Shown piece by piece: positions 7,961 through 17,516 of a stretch of DNA of 47,115 nucleotides. The number at the start of each line of letters is the position of its first letter. Position 1 is the stretch's first letter. The notes beneath the pieces were generated by a model, which saw only the letters and a program-made list of their open reading frames with translations, did no database searches and was not told the origin of the DNA. The stretch covers positions 7,155 through 54,269 of the forward strand of contig NVTU01000019.1 in the NCBI GenBank assembly GCA_002401685.1, written 5' to 3'. A program made the translations under genes and the position numbers. This DNA is from Kordiimonadales bacterium. Lineage in GTDB: Bacteria > Pseudomonadota > Alphaproteobacteria > Sphingomonadales > Kordiimonadaceae.

Positions 7961-8914
7961 ATGGATGTTTTAAGTGATATACTGGAGACCCTCAGTTTCA
8001 AGGGGTCGCTTTATTTTACTACTGAATTCTCCCAACCCTTCGGCATTGCCGTGCCAACCTACAAAAACGTTATGCGGTTTCATCTTGTACTCGGCGGTTC
8101 CTGCTGGATACGACTTGCGGGGCATAAAGAGGGGCTCCAGCTTCAGGCGGGAGACATGTTTATCATTCCGCGAGGTTCGGCGCATGACCTTGCTGACGGT
8201 CCTTCGTCAGATGTTATACCGCTGGAGAAAATACTTGACGATGGGCACTTACAAGACGGGAATTACCTCGTGTACGGCGGAGACAGTAAGGCGGATCCTT
8301 GGAACGACCGCGGAGAAAACCCAACCAGGCTTGTATGTGGGCAATTTGCATTTAACGAAAACTTCAATCACCCCCTGATAGACGAGCTGCCGGACTACAT
8401 TCTAATATCAGGCGAAAAAGCAAACGCATTTTCATGGTTTGATAATGCGATGAAGTTCATGTCTTTCGAGAGCCAACAGGGGGAAATGGGTAACGATGCG
8501 ATCATCAAACGCTTGTCAGAGATACTATTCATTCAAGCTGTGCGCGTTTGGAATGGTGGCTCAGCCCGTGAAAATAGCTTTGTGAAAGCCGTTGCGTGCG
8601 TCAATATTGGCCGCAGCCTTCAGGCGCTGCACTCAGAGATCAACAGGCGCTGGACAGTGGAAACTCTCGCCAAAGAGGCGGGCCTCTCTCGCTCTGCCTT
8701 TTCAAGTAACTTTACTAAGATGATGGGCACGCCGCCGTTGAAATACCTAACGATGTGGCGCATTCAGAAAGCACGCCACATGCTATTAGAGAGTGACCTG
8801 TCGATTGATCGGATCGCGGAAAACATTGGTTACCAGTCCGCTACTGCCTTCTCAAAAGCTTTTAAAAACGATGTCGGCATTGGGCCAGGAAAGTTCCGCA
8901 AGAACAATAAGTAG
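7961..8914 (+). CDS. AraC-family transcriptional regulator with cupin sensor domain
   Basis: This 317-residue protein has an N-terminal cupin_6 type sensor domain (about 10-190) with GDMFIIPRGSAHDL. The C-terminal part has the two helix-turn-helix motifs of the AraC family: WTVETLAKEAGLSRSAFS near residue 230 and IDRIAENIGYQSATAFSKAF near 290. It is transcribed away from the P460 pair across a 257-bp intergenic region, which suggests that it controls that operon. Regulators of this subclass respond to small molecules, sometimes oxidants or aldehydes; the ligand is not evident here. Confidence 0.88.
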   Translation: MDVLSDILETLSFKGSLYFTTEFSQPFGIAVPTYKNVMRFHLVLGGSCWIRLAGHKEGLQLQAGDMFIIPRGSAHDLADGPSSDVIPLEKILDDGHLQDGNYLVYGGDSKADPWNDRGENPTRLVCGQFAFNENFNHPLIDELPDYILISGEKANAFSWFDNAMKFMSFESQQGEMGNDAIIKRLSEILFIQAVRVWNGGSARENSFVKAVACVNIGRSLQALHSEINRRWTVETLAKEAGLSRSAFSSNFTKMMGTPPLKYLTMWRIQKARHMLLESDLSIDRIAENIGYQSATAFSKAFKNDVGIGPGKFRKNNK

Positions 8915-9342
8915 CGCAAAGCGGGCCTTCCAGCTGATTGCTGATGACAGTTGGTACGCGAGATAACGGGACGAAACCAGACATTTAGCATTTGCATTTC
9001 GTCCGGCGGATTCCGCGAAAAAACTTTATAAAAACATTGCCTTACACTTTGAATGCGGCCTTATGGAATTTTCCCATACTTTGGATCGTGCATCGCTCGC
9101 TGGAGCCGCTCGTGCAAAGAAACCAAATCGTTGGTGCCCAGTTGACGCAATATACTCAACTGGGCTTTGTCATCCGAGGCGGCAGTAATTTGACTAGAAT
9201 AGTGACCATCGCGAATGACGCTCTAGCCGTTAACTGCAAGCCCACAACGCGTTTTAATCAGGCGATGGCGGCAGTCGAGGTTCAACAAGTAGCACCAGAG
9301 GCGCCAGCCGCAAGCGTGCCTGGGGCCGAATAGTTCCTAGGA
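8915..9342. other. Intergenic region with a possible gene remnant
   Basis: No convincing intact gene lies between the AraC gene and the acyltransferase gene. On the minus strand, one frame from about 9225 to 9067 reads natural-looking protein (ITAASDDKAQLSILRQLG, then LHERLQRAMHDPKYGKIP) and ends at TAA. It lacks an ATG, and a TAG in the same frame near 9225 separates it from more upstream coding-like sequence. A plus-strand open frame (8992-9333) covers the same bases but has unlikely composition. This may be the decayed end of a lost gene. Confidence 0.3.
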
Positions 9343-9936
9343 TTAATAGTTATCGGGGTTCACACCGACTTTCTCTGTGTAGAATTTTTTAATTTCAGCA
9401 AGATCCGCGTCTAAATCACCTGTTGGGTGAAACACGGGCCCAAACCCAGTTGTTTTGGTTTTAGCATCAACGAAACCAAGGACAATAGGCACTTCTGCAG
9501 CAAGTGCTATCCGGTAAAAACCGGTTTTCCATTTTTTCACCTTGCTCCGCGTGCCCTCTGGCGTGATGCAGAGCTGCATAATATCACGCTCAGAAAATGC
9601 CTTCACCATTTGCTCAACAATGTCTACAGCGCCTTCTTTGCTACGGTGAACAGGCACTCCGCCCATGTAATAGAAAATCCAGCCAAAGAATCCCTTAAAC
9701 AAGGTATGTTTGGCCATGAAATTCAGCGGCAACTTGTTGATGCTGGTAACGGCTAGGAAAAACAGGAAATCCCAGTTGCTGGTATGCGGCGCGGCAATCA
9801 CCACTACCTTTTTCAGATCCGGGCAACCCGGCACCAGCTTCCATCCCCACACTTTCAGGAACAGCTTTCCTGCACTGCTCAGTAGGGAAGCCAACAAGGC
9901 ATTATCATAAATCTGTTTTTTAACCACAGTACCCAA
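9343..9936 (-). CDS. PlsC-family acyltransferase (1-acyl-glycerol-3-phosphate acyltransferase-like)
   Basis: This 197-residue protein has the acyltransferase motif H(X4)D as HTSNWD at residues 51-56. The substrate-binding motif PEGTRSK lies near 124, and VPVHRSK lies between them. The length is at the short end for PlsC, and no clear N-terminal membrane span is seen beyond a hydrophobic stretch at 12-32. Such enzymes move acyl chains to lysophosphatidate or related lysolipids at the inner membrane. The HTSNWD variant is common in a bacterial subgroup of unknown acceptor, so the exact substrate is uncertain. It is monocistronic by position. Confidence 0.85.
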   Translation of the reverse strand: MGTVVKKQIYDNALLASLLSSAGKLFLKVWGWKLVPGCPDLKKVVVIAAPHTSNWDFLFFLAVTSINKLPLNFMAKHTLFKGFFGWIFYYMGGVPVHRSKEGAVDIVEQMVKAFSERDIMQLCITPEGTRSKVKKWKTGFYRIALAAEVPIVLGFVDAKTKTTGFGPVFHPTGDLDADLAEIKKFYTEKVGVNPDNY

Positions 9937-10271
9937 AACTCCCCTTATAACTTCCTCTTAGCGCAACAGTCCGTACTGCGCCACAAAAGAAAAGCGGATA
10001 GGAGTTATCCTATCCGCTCGGTAGACGTTGCACTGTTTGATCAGGCAAGACAAACAGTACGCTCTTAGTCTTATCGCTCCAAAGATATCAGGCAAGAACC
10101 TTAGGAACTTACCTTGAAGGATTGCAGGGCTCGTGCCAAAAAATATATCACGTTTATACAGTCACTTAGCTTGTCCTGCCTCGATTTGAAACAAGTTGGT
10201 TCCTCAACGGATGTCTCATTTTGAAACAGTTCTCGATCTGGTACACATTCCGTGACAAACGTTTGGTTCAA
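9937..10271. other. Intergenic region holding a terminator
   Basis: No gene is seen in these 335 bases. The region holds the hairpin at 9993-10018 and an imperfect inverted pair (ACTGTTTG...CAAACAGT) near 10026-10053. It must also contain the promoter of the acyltransferase gene. Confidence 0.5.
9983..10018 (-). terminator. Rho-independent terminator for the class V aminotransferase transcript
   Basis: AGCGGATAGGA (9993-10003), loop of four, TCCTATCCGCT (10008-10018): a perfect 11-bp stem. Read on the minus strand it is followed by TTTCTTTTG. It lies about 250 bases after the aminotransferase stop and before the acyltransferase start. Confidence 0.75.
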
Positions 10272-11411
10272 TCAAACAGACTTCAGCGCTGCTTCAAAGA
10301 CATCCATATCTTGATCATCAATCCAAAGGTGCGGTGCGACCCGCAACATGTCCCCACGCAGGGAGGCAAAGACACCTGCCTCCTTCAGGTTAGTCAACAG
10401 CTCCCTACCCTTAGCGCCAACATAGAGCCCAAGCATATGCGGCGACCGGTATTTTTCAGGCACCGCCTCAAATCCGCTTTCAGCTGCTGTATCACAGAGC
10501 CGGGCATTTAACGCCTTCAAGGTATCTGCGATATTCCCAACGCCCCACTCCTCTAGTTGGCGCAGTCCCTCTACGCAAATCGGACTAAGGATGAAGTTTG
10601 ACCGTTCGCCCATGTCAAAGCGCCGCGCCCCTGGCTGGTACTCATCTTTATAGTTCACGAGACCAGCGAAATCTTCGCTGTCCCTCCGTGCAAGCCAGTT
10701 TTGCTCTAACGGTTGCCCGCCCTGGTGCCGCGGCGCTACATACATGAAACACAGGCTATATGGCCCCATAAGCCATTTGTATGTACCAAACACCGCATAA
10801 TCTGGATCAATCTCAGCAATATCGGTCGGCATCGCCCCTGCAGATTGGGTTAAATCCAAAACCAACGCAGCGCCCACTCTTTTGCACGCCTTTGAAACCT
10901 CCAGCAGATCGATAAGCGCCCCTGATGACCAATGAACCTGGGGCAACGCTACAACCGAATACTCCACGTCTGTGCGCTCCAGCGCTTCAAGAATTGCGTT
11001 GGTCCAATCATGGTTTTTTGGCGTCGGCACGGTGATGATAGCACCGCCCGCTGCGTCCGCATTTTCTTTCCATTCGTAGATGTTGGAAGGAAACTGATCC
11101 TCAATCACCAGGACATGTGACCCAGTGCGGATTTTTAAATTCTTGCCTGCGGTGGCGATCCCGTAACTAACAGCTGGAATAATCGCGATATCATCTGCCC
11201 CGACGCTGAACATTTGGGCAGCATGTTGCCTGATTCTATCCGATGTTGGGTTAAAGTCCTCAGGGAAGACTTCCCACGGGCGACCATTTTGCGCGGTCGC
11301 CGCTGCGCCAATTTTCTGTTGAGCTTTGGTGAGCGGGGTCATGTATGCAGCGTTCAGATAACAGACATCACGCGGAATATCGAAGAGATGGCGCTGGGAA
11401 GGCAGGATCAC
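10272..11411 (-). CDS. Class V aminotransferase-fold PLP enzyme
   Basis: This 379-residue protein shows the class V PLP fold: DLTQSAG with its Asp, and the PLP lysine at K212 in FGTYKWLMGP. The C-terminal small domain includes SPHMLGLYV and LREAG-like segments. The family includes cysteine desulfurases, kynureninase-like enzymes and isopenicillin epimerase-like proteins. The desulfurase loop with its catalytic cysteine is not evident, so a desulfurase role is unlikely. The start is GTG, supported by GGAG 7 bases upstream. It stands alone on the minus strand; the substrate is unknown. Confidence 0.82.
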   Translation of the reverse strand: MILPSQRHLFDIPRDVCYLNAAYMTPLTKAQQKIGAAATAQNGRPWEVFPEDFNPTSDRIRQHAAQMFSVGADDIAIIPAVSYGIATAGKNLKIRTGSHVLVIEDQFPSNIYEWKENADAAGGAIITVPTPKNHDWTNAILEALERTDVEYSVVALPQVHWSSGALIDLLEVSKACKRVGAALVLDLTQSAGAMPTDIAEIDPDYAVFGTYKWLMGPYSLCFMYVAPRHQGGQPLEQNWLARRDSEDFAGLVNYKDEYQPGARRFDMGERSNFILSPICVEGLRQLEEWGVGNIADTLKALNARLCDTAAESGFEAVPEKYRSPHMLGLYVGAKGRELLTNLKEAGVFASLRGDMLRVAPHLWIDDQDMDVFEAALKSV

Positions 11412-11518
11412 AGGATGGCTCCGTCAAATGGTAAACAAAGGCAAGATCCAAGCAGCATATAATCAAGCCAGCACCATACGCGAAACAGTATTTTTGTTGT
11501 ATCAAACGAGAGAAACTA

Positions 11519-12472
11519 TCAGCGCGCGCCTAGGAGCCGTTCGTAAGCAATCAACAGTACTCCAGCGACCGGCTTTGCAAAACCGGCGGCGTCAAACAAA
11601 CGAGCAAGTTTAGACTTATCACCGCGGGCGACGGTGGCTTCAATAAGCGCAAAGGGCTTGCCCAGCAAAACAGCAAGCGCGCTCGAAAACAGTCGAACAT
11701 TCCCATTTTGAAGATAATTTAAGACCACATCAGAGTTAAGAGCCTGGGCACCGTGGAGTTGCTGCAGATAATTCTCGATCTCTGTCAGGGGTGCCATCTC
11801 CAATGTGCGGGAGAAAACCTGGCGGTTCGCAAGCGATACAAGGTATGAGGCATAATCCGTAGACAGGTCGAATTTCTCAGTAAGATACTCACCGTATTTT
11901 TGGGCAACCTTGAACACGATCCGTTCAACCATTACGGCAGGAAAATCAGCGCGCTGTGCTAACTTTTCCATCAAACTACGATCAGTTGGAAAACGGTCCA
12001 CAACACGGTCTGCGCTACGCATTGAAACATCAGCAGTATTATTATCCACGAGAATTTCAACGGCACTCTGCGCAGCTACATCACTGATTACAAAACTAAC
12101 CGCTTCAGATAGCCCCTTACGGGTCGCTACAGCTTCTTGTGCATAATCCTCGCAGGTCGCGACAATTTCTTCAAGAAAGGCATCATCTATCGCTTTAGAA
12201 GCCATAAGAAATGGCATAGAAACTTGCTGGATATCCGTCGCTAATACTCTCAGAATATCTTTCGGCAAAAAGTTGCAGGCTTTGAGTTCAAGCGCCAGAG
12301 CTTCCCTTACTGAGATAGCAACGTCTTCAACTAATACCATTGCGATTTGAAAAGCCGCCTTATTATCGGAGCCACTAGCATCTTCCGCCAGAATATGACC
12401 AACCTTATGGGCAATCTCTTCCCGTGCCTTCAGGCTTAAATTTTTTAAATCGGTAACGTCTGTCACAAACAA
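11519..12472 (-). CDS. DUF2336 domain-containing protein
   Basis: This 317-residue, mainly helical protein matches the DUF2336 family in its layout: an N-terminal helical repeat region with VREALALELK and LPKDILRVLATD, and a middle VDRFPTDRSLMEKLAQRADFP-type segment. DUF2336 is almost confined to Alphaproteobacteria and has no established function. There is no signal peptide or membrane span. The start is uncertain: TTG at 12472 or GTG at 12466, both with only a weak GCGAG upstream. Confidence 0.75.
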   Translation of the reverse strand: MFVTDVTDLKNLSLKAREEIAHKVGHILAEDASGSDNKAAFQIAMVLVEDVAISVREALALELKACNFLPKDILRVLATDIQQVSMPFLMASKAIDDAFLEEIVATCEDYAQEAVATRKGLSEAVSFVISDVAAQSAVEILVDNNTADVSMRSADRVVDRFPTDRSLMEKLAQRADFPAVMVERIVFKVAQKYGEYLTEKFDLSTDYASYLVSLANRQVFSRTLEMAPLTEIENYLQQLHGAQALNSDVVLNYLQNGNVRLFSSALAVLLGKPFALIEATVARGDKSKLARLFDAAGFAKPVAGVLLIAYERLLGAR

Positions 12473-12566
12473 ACTCGCATATCATATTATTGAACAAATT
12501 GACCCACCAAGCTGGCCATACCCTGTATTCAGCGTAAATACTATTCAATAATGCTATTCAATATTA

Positions 12567-13097
12567 CTAATCTGCAACAATTGGCTTTAATCCCTGAGCG
12601 AACCGCGCGGCATTCTCAACATAAATCTCGGCTGATTTCTTGATTAATTCCAACTCCTTATCCCCAAGCTGCCGCACCACTTTTGCTGGCGAACCGATGA
12701 TTAGAGATCCGTCAGGGAATTCCTTGCCTTCTGTCACAAGACTATTGGCACCAACAATGCTGTTAGCACCGATTTTGGCGTGGTTTAAAATAGTACTGCC
12801 CATACCGATTAAACTGTTATTGCCAATCGTACAGCCGTGCAGCATCACTTGATGCCCAACTGTCACGTCAGTACCGATTGTAAGCGGCGCACCAACATCT
12901 GTGTGAAGAACGCTGTTATCTTGAATATTACTGCGCTCGCCGATGGTAATCGGATCATTATCGCCGCGCACTGTTACATTAAACCAAATACTGGACTGAG
13001 CAGCCATCTTAATATTGCCAATGACTGCAGCAGAAGGTGCCACCCATACTGTATCGTCTTCAATTATTGGCTCGACACCGTCTAACGCGTAATTCAT
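12567..13097 (-). CDS. Gamma-class carbonic anhydrase-like protein (left-handed beta-helix)
   Basis: This 176-residue protein has hexapeptide repeats of the left-handed beta-helix type from about residue 10 to 140. The three zinc-ligand histidines of gamma carbonic anhydrases are present as H65, H82 and H87 (LHTDVG, GHQVMLHGC). Members form trimers; many bacterial ones (YrdA/CaiE/PaaY-like) have low or no anhydrase activity. It is divergent from mnmC across 140 bp. Confidence 0.87.
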   Translation of the reverse strand: MNYALDGVEPIIEDDTVWVAPSAAVIGNIKMAAQSSIWFNVTVRGDNDPITIGERSNIQDNSVLHTDVGAPLTIGTDVTVGHQVMLHGCTIGNNSLIGMGSTILNHAKIGANSIVGANSLVTEGKEFPDGSLIIGSPAKVVRQLGDKELELIKKSAEIYVENAARFAQGLKPIVAD

Positions 13098-13237
13098 CCA
13101 AGAAAGTCCCTTATGAGATTTGGTATTGAAATGGCTCTTTATACCTATCAGGTAGCCTTTCTTAGATCTTTAGCAAATTCCGGCAGACAAATCCCCCTAT
13201 ATAGAATAAAAAAAGGCGACTTTTTTAGGATAAACTA

Positions 13238-15127
13238 TTGGCTTCGAAAATTACACCGCCAACGATCGAGTGGCAAAAAGGCGTACCGACCGCGACGCGC
13301 TATGGCGATGCCTATTATGACCGTGACAACGGGCTTGAGGAATGCCAGTTTGTATTCCTGGACGCGATAGAAGCACCCGGCTGTTGGCAAAAGTCTGAGC
13401 ACTTCGTTATCGGCGAAACGGGATTCGGCACGGGATTGAATTTTCTAGCAACCTATCAACGCTGGGCTGAAGCAGGCAGGAAGGGTCGTATAACTTTCAT
13501 CTCTGCGGAAGCGCATCCACTTTCCGCCAGCGACCTTGCTAGAGCCCATAGTCACTTCCCAGAACTTGGCCCCTATGCCGAGGCATTGCGAGGCGCGTGG
13601 CCGCCTCCCTCCGCAGGATTTCACCACCGCTACTTCGAAGATGGAAAAATCCAGCTCATTCTGCTTTTCGGCGATGCCGCAGCCAGCTTTGCTGATCTAT
13701 CTGCGAACGTTGACGCTTGGTTCTTCGATGGCTTCTCCCCCCTGAAAAACCCAGAGATATGGTCAGATCGTCTTTTTCGCCAAGTTGCCCGGCTCTCTAA
13801 ACCAGGCACAAGATTTGCCACCTTCGCTGGTGCGGGGGCCGTATGCAACTCTTTGGCCGCTCACGGTTTTGCTGTGCAAAAAGCTAAAGGGTACGGCACC
13901 AAATGTGAACGCCTAGTTGGCGTATTGGAAGTGAAACCCGTACATGCCCAAATGGCACAGACACCTGAATGGGCAACCCTCCAACTTGCCCGCAAAGGAA
14001 CAACAACGATTATAGGTGCTGGTATCGCTGGGCGTTCGCTTGCGGCGGCGCTTGTTCGGCGCGGTGCGCCTGTGCATCTCATCTCAGGTGACCTGCCCAC
14101 TGCCAGTACAGTGCCCGCAGCCATTTTAGCGCCTGGTTTTCAGGCTGGGCTCCAACCAACCACGCCTTTTGTAGCCAGCGCTTTTGCCCATGCGTGCTGG
14201 AACCCGGCGTACAGTAGTGCTTGGGCTAACGAACGCGGCGTTACGATTTATGGTCAAACCGAAGCTGAAGCAACTAGGCTTGCCCGCACTGCGGCTTTGC
14301 TTGGCTGGGGTAAGGATTGGCTCGAGAAAATCGATGCCGGCATCCGCTACCCCAAATCAGGCAGTTTAGATACAGTAACGGCGCTCGAGGCCATTTATCC
14401 AACGGCCCTGATCACTAACGCAGTCACCAACAGCATTTGCCCTACCTCTGAGGGATGGATTATTTCTGCTGGCAACACCACTTTTGAAACCAATCGTTTG
14501 GTTTTGGCATCAGGAGCACAAACGGCAAACATGTTGCCAGGGTCCGATCACCTATTTTTATCTTGCCGTGCAGGGCAAGTGGAGTTTCTCGACGCTAGCA
14601 CAGGGCTCCTACCAAACAAGAACGGTGCTTCCAGTGTGCATTTCAGTGCTTCAATTGAGGGCAGCCAGTCGATCGGTTCCAGTTTCAGCGTCTATGAAGG
14701 CGGCGCTATGGAAGACCCCGCAGTCACGCAACAAAATACAGAGGAAACCTTAGCCGCGCTAAGAACGGAATTTGGCCATACCGTTAGTCTTCAGGATATC
14801 ACATCTTCCTGGGCAGGCATTCGTTCAATGCCACCCGACTATGTACCCTATATAGGCCCTGTCCCAAACTGGGCAGCAGCGGCGGAGCAATATGCCCCGC
14901 TAGCAAAAGACAGAAAGATTACCGGGTTGGGGCCGATGCCCTACCAAAGAGGGCTTTATGTCCTGTCAGCATTTGCGTCAAAGGGGTATCAGCAAGCCCC
15001 TTATGCGGCTGAGTATCTAGCCGCGCACCTATGTGGTGACCCACTACCGATAGCAGGCACAGTCGCTCGCTATCTGCACCCTGCCCGTTCGTTTATAAGG
15101 AATTTGATTCGGCAGCCGCGCCGATAG
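13238..15127 (+). CDS. mnmC: Bifunctional MnmC: tRNA mnm5s2U34 methyltransferase and FAD-dependent cmnm5s2U34 oxidoreductase
   Basis: This 629-residue protein has an N-terminal SAM methyltransferase domain with GETGFGTGLNFL at 59-70 and the catalytic-type FFDGFSPLKNPEIW near 165-180. An FAD-dependent DAO-type domain begins at about residue 255 with the Rossmann motif IIGAGIAGRSLAAAL. The enzyme completes mnm5s2U at tRNA wobble position 34: the C-terminal domain removes the carboxymethyl group and the N-terminal domain methylates. The start is TTG at 13238, with AGGA 7 bases upstream; the first residues fit the family N-terminus. Length and domain order are normal. Confidence 0.93.
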   Translation: MASKITPPTIEWQKGVPTATRYGDAYYDRDNGLEECQFVFLDAIEAPGCWQKSEHFVIGETGFGTGLNFLATYQRWAEAGRKGRITFISAEAHPLSASDLARAHSHFPELGPYAEALRGAWPPPSAGFHHRYFEDGKIQLILLFGDAAASFADLSANVDAWFFDGFSPLKNPEIWSDRLFRQVARLSKPGTRFATFAGAGAVCNSLAAHGFAVQKAKGYGTKCERLVGVLEVKPVHAQMAQTPEWATLQLARKGTTTIIGAGIAGRSLAAALVRRGAPVHLISGDLPTASTVPAAILAPGFQAGLQPTTPFVASAFAHACWNPAYSSAWANERGVTIYGQTEAEATRLARTAALLGWGKDWLEKIDAGIRYPKSGSLDTVTALEAIYPTALITNAVTNSICPTSEGWIISAGNTTFETNRLVLASGAQTANMLPGSDHLFLSCRAGQVEFLDASTGLLPNKNGASSVHFSASIEGSQSIGSSFSVYEGGAMEDPAVTQQNTEETLAALRTEFGHTVSLQDITSSWAGIRSMPPDYVPYIGPVPNWAAAAEQYAPLAKDRKITGLGPMPYQRGLYVLSAFASKGYQQAPYAAEYLAAHLCGDPLPIAGTVARYLHPARSFIRNLIRQPRR

Positions 15128-15131
15128 TAGC

Positions 15132-15770
15132 CTATGCGTCAGCCAATTGGGCTTTGACCGCGCCGAGGTGTTCAATCTCACGACGCTTTGATTTGATAAT
15201 GTTCCGAGTGACCAGCGGGAAACCGACAACAAAAACCATCACAGCACCGTACGCCCAGTGAATAACCCGCATTTGAGCCTCGTCAAATTGCTCAGGTCCA
15301 TCAAATATGTTCCAGTATGCGAGGGGCACCAAAAGAAATGCGCTGACACTCAGCCAATTATTCACCTTGATATAGCGGATGGTCGATTTTGCACGGTTGA
15401 TCTGCAGATCAATAAGTGCTTCTGCGTCTTCGCCCGCACTGCCCCACGCCCCTTCCCGAACGTGAACAGCTGCCCACAGCGCAGCAACGCCGAACAAAAG
15501 GAAGGCCGTAAAAAATACAACTGATGACAAGGAGGCAAAATCTACTTCAATCATAGAAATGGCGGCCACAGTTAGGGAGCCCGCGACTTCCAGCACAAAA
15601 TTGATGCGCATCCGCCACCAGACAAACTTGGCATTGCGCGCCAGTTCCGCCATATCAACGGGCGGGGTATCCTGCCATACATCCTGCAATTCATCCCAAT
15701 TTGGCATATCAGCGCCGGTCTCCTCAACATCACCTATGTGATCTTGGCCGTTTTGCGGTTCTCTACTCAT
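15132..15770 (-). CDS. Membrane protein linked to ECF sigma factor
   Basis: This 212-residue protein has a soluble N-terminal part (about 55 residues, containing WDELQDVWQDTPP) and then about four predicted membrane spans, near 58-75, 80-100, 140-155 and 165-185. Its start overlaps the stop of the upstream sigma-factor gene (ATGA), so the two are co-translated. This arrangement is that of an ECF sigma factor with a membrane partner that may hold it, but no known anti-sigma motif such as a zinc-binding ASD is visible. Its role is inferred only from context. Confidence 0.65.
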   Translation of the reverse strand: MSREPQNGQDHIGDVEETGADMPNWDELQDVWQDTPPVDMAELARNAKFVWWRMRINFVLEVAGSLTVAAISMIEVDFASLSSVVFFTAFLLFGVAALWAAVHVREGAWGSAGEDAEALIDLQINRAKSTIRYIKVNNWLSVSAFLLVPLAYWNIFDGPEQFDEAQMRVIHWAYGAVMVFVVGFPLVTRNIIKSKRREIEHLGAVKAQLADA

Positions 15771-16270
15771 AATCCAGCTCCACCTTCGGATCTTGAAGAG
15801 AGTGACTTTTTGAGCGCCGATTTGGCGCGGCTAAAACGAACCATCGCGTTATTTTCACTTATATTCAGCGCCTCGCCTATCTCCCGATGGGAGAAGCCTT
15901 CCAGCGCCAGGGTGGTAACTTGCCTTAGTGGCAGCGGTAGATTTCGTACAGCACCCAGCAAATGTTCACGCTGCTGCTGTTTGCTAACAGTTTCCTCGGG
16001 GCCCGCAGTAGCTGACACCATATTATCATCAAGCTCGGCTTTCCGAGGTTGCCGCACTGCCCTGCCTACATGGGAAATACAGCGATTTTGTGCCACTTTC
16101 GCCATAAAGCCTTTAAGGCTGCCTGTGCCGCGGTATGTCGGCAGCGCCTGCCAGAGTGCGAGCGATACATCTTGCAGCAATTCCTGCTGCAAAGCCGGAT
16201 CCGCCTCATACGAGGACACGATCCGGCTTAACATAGCGCCGTTCTCTTGCAATACCGCTTTGAAATCCAT
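15767..16270 (-). CDS. RNA polymerase sigma factor, ECF type (sigma-70 family)
   Basis: This 167-residue protein has sigma region 2 (residues 8-75, with LQDVSLALWQALPTYRG and FMAKVAQNRCISHVGR). After a short linker comes region 4 (100-158) with the helix-turn-helix FSHREIGEALNISENNAMVR. The length is typical of ECF sigma factors. It is followed by, and overlaps, a membrane-protein gene that may be its controller. ECF factors direct RNA polymerase to stress or envelope genes; the target promoter is not visible here. Confidence 0.9.
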   Translation of the reverse strand: MDFKAVLQENGAMLSRIVSSYEADPALQQELLQDVSLALWQALPTYRGTGSLKGFMAKVAQNRCISHVGRAVRQPRKAELDDNMVSATAGPEETVSKQQQREHLLGAVRNLPLPLRQVTTLALEGFSHREIGEALNISENNAMVRFSRAKSALKKSLSSRSEGGAGL

Positions 16271-16346
16271 GAAACCTATGTAGGTATCCTTAAGCCATCA
16301 GGCAACATAGAAATTCACTTTAGGTACAACTCTCCTTCTTTCCTTT

Positions 16347-17516
16347 TTATGCCGCGTCCAGCATGACTTCGCTTTGAAGCTTCCGGGAGGTAAACCACGT
16401 CAGCACCAAGATGCCTATTATCGATACCAAGATGGATGAAGTCATATGTGAAACGGACACTTCACCGGTGAAGAACAGGCTACCCAAGCTTTCCATTTCC
16501 GCGAGGATTGGCGCAAAAAGGGCAAAATCAGCCAGCTTCTCGCCGCCAAATATCTTCAGGTACGATACGAACATCGGTACCATCATAAACATGGAAATAT
16601 AGCTCTGGCCTTCTTTGTAACTTTTCACCTGAATACTAATGAACAACTGGGTTGCCGCGATCAATATTGAAAACGGAATAAGCTGGATGAAAATCAGTGG
16701 CACCGTATGCGCATTAACATAGACCGCAAAAGGAAGGGTTCCAGCTGGAATGAACGATATTGCGATCAACAGTGTTGTCACCGACAGTAGCGAACTAACG
16801 ATGCTAAATGTGGATACCATCGCCAGCTTACCTAAGATCACCGAACGCGCCGTCACCGGCTGCGCCAGAAGTGGCTGCATACTGTGGCGTTCACGCTCGC
16901 CCGCCAGCGTATCCACCGCAACAACCAAGCCGCCAACAAAAGGCGCCATCAACATCATCATGAGAATCATGTTGCCCATGAACTGCCGGAAAAAGCCCGC
17001 ATTTCCGAGATCATAGGACGATGTGATAATCGGGCTGGCAACAGCAGCAGGCACGCCGCGTGCTAACAGCCTAATACCCGCCACATAGCTACTATAGGCG
17101 TCCATCGCCGAGCCAATCTCACGGCCCCTTTGTATACCGAGTTTCGTATTTTCATCTACATACAAACGGCCGATCACCACTTTGCCCTGCTTAATCATTT
17201 CACCGTAATTGTCCGGCAGGAACAGAAGAGCATCAGCTTTGCCAGGAAGTTCTTCTGGAACAATATTCCCTTCAAATTCAACAACATCTATTTCACGTTT
17301 CTCCATGAAGGCCACCAAACCCGGTGCCTGATGGATATTGGAAAGAGCCAGCATTGTATTGCGCGCTTCGGCTTCACTGTCTTTGCTTACCAAATACAGC
17401 ACACCCATCATTACCGGCATCAACAGGGCAAAGCCAAAGGCTGCTATAAGCATGCGGCGGTCCCGCACCATGTCTTTAATTTCTTTTTTGTAAACGATAA
17501 AAGCGTGATTACTCAT
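16347..17516 (-). CDS. ABC-2 type transporter permease (NatB-like)
   Basis: This 389-residue membrane protein has a first span at about 21-43 and a large extracytoplasmic domain (about 44-175). A cluster of five or six spans follows between about 180 and 385. This is the ABC2_membrane_3 layout of NatB and YhaP-type exporters. The start overlaps the stop of the ATPase gene (17513-18256) by four bases. Together they form an exporter of unknown substrate; family members export Na+ or peptides and antibiotics. Confidence 0.85.
   Translation of the reverse strand: MSNHAFIVYKKEIKDMVRDRRMLIAAFGFALLMPVMMGVLYLVSKDSEAEARNTMLALSNIHQAPGLVAFMEKREIDVVEFEGNIVPEELPGKADALLFLPDNYGEMIKQGKVVIGRLYVDENTKLGIQRGREIGSAMDAYSSYVAGIRLLARGVPAAVASPIITSSYDLGNAGFFRQFMGNMILMMMLMAPFVGGLVVAVDTLAGERERHSMQPLLAQPVTARSVILGKLAMVSTFSIVSSLLSVTTLLIAISFIPAGTLPFAVYVNAHTVPLIFIQLIPFSILIAATQLFISIQVKSYKEGQSYISMFMMVPMFVSYLKIFGGEKLADFALFAPILAEMESLGSLFFTGEVSVSHMTSSILVSIIGILVLTWFTSRKLQSEVMLDAA

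Noticed and set aside
8992..9333. A 113-codon plus-strand frame after the AraC gene
   Set aside because: There is no convincing ribosome site and the amino acid pattern is unusual. The opposite strand of the same bases looks more protein-like, though also broken.
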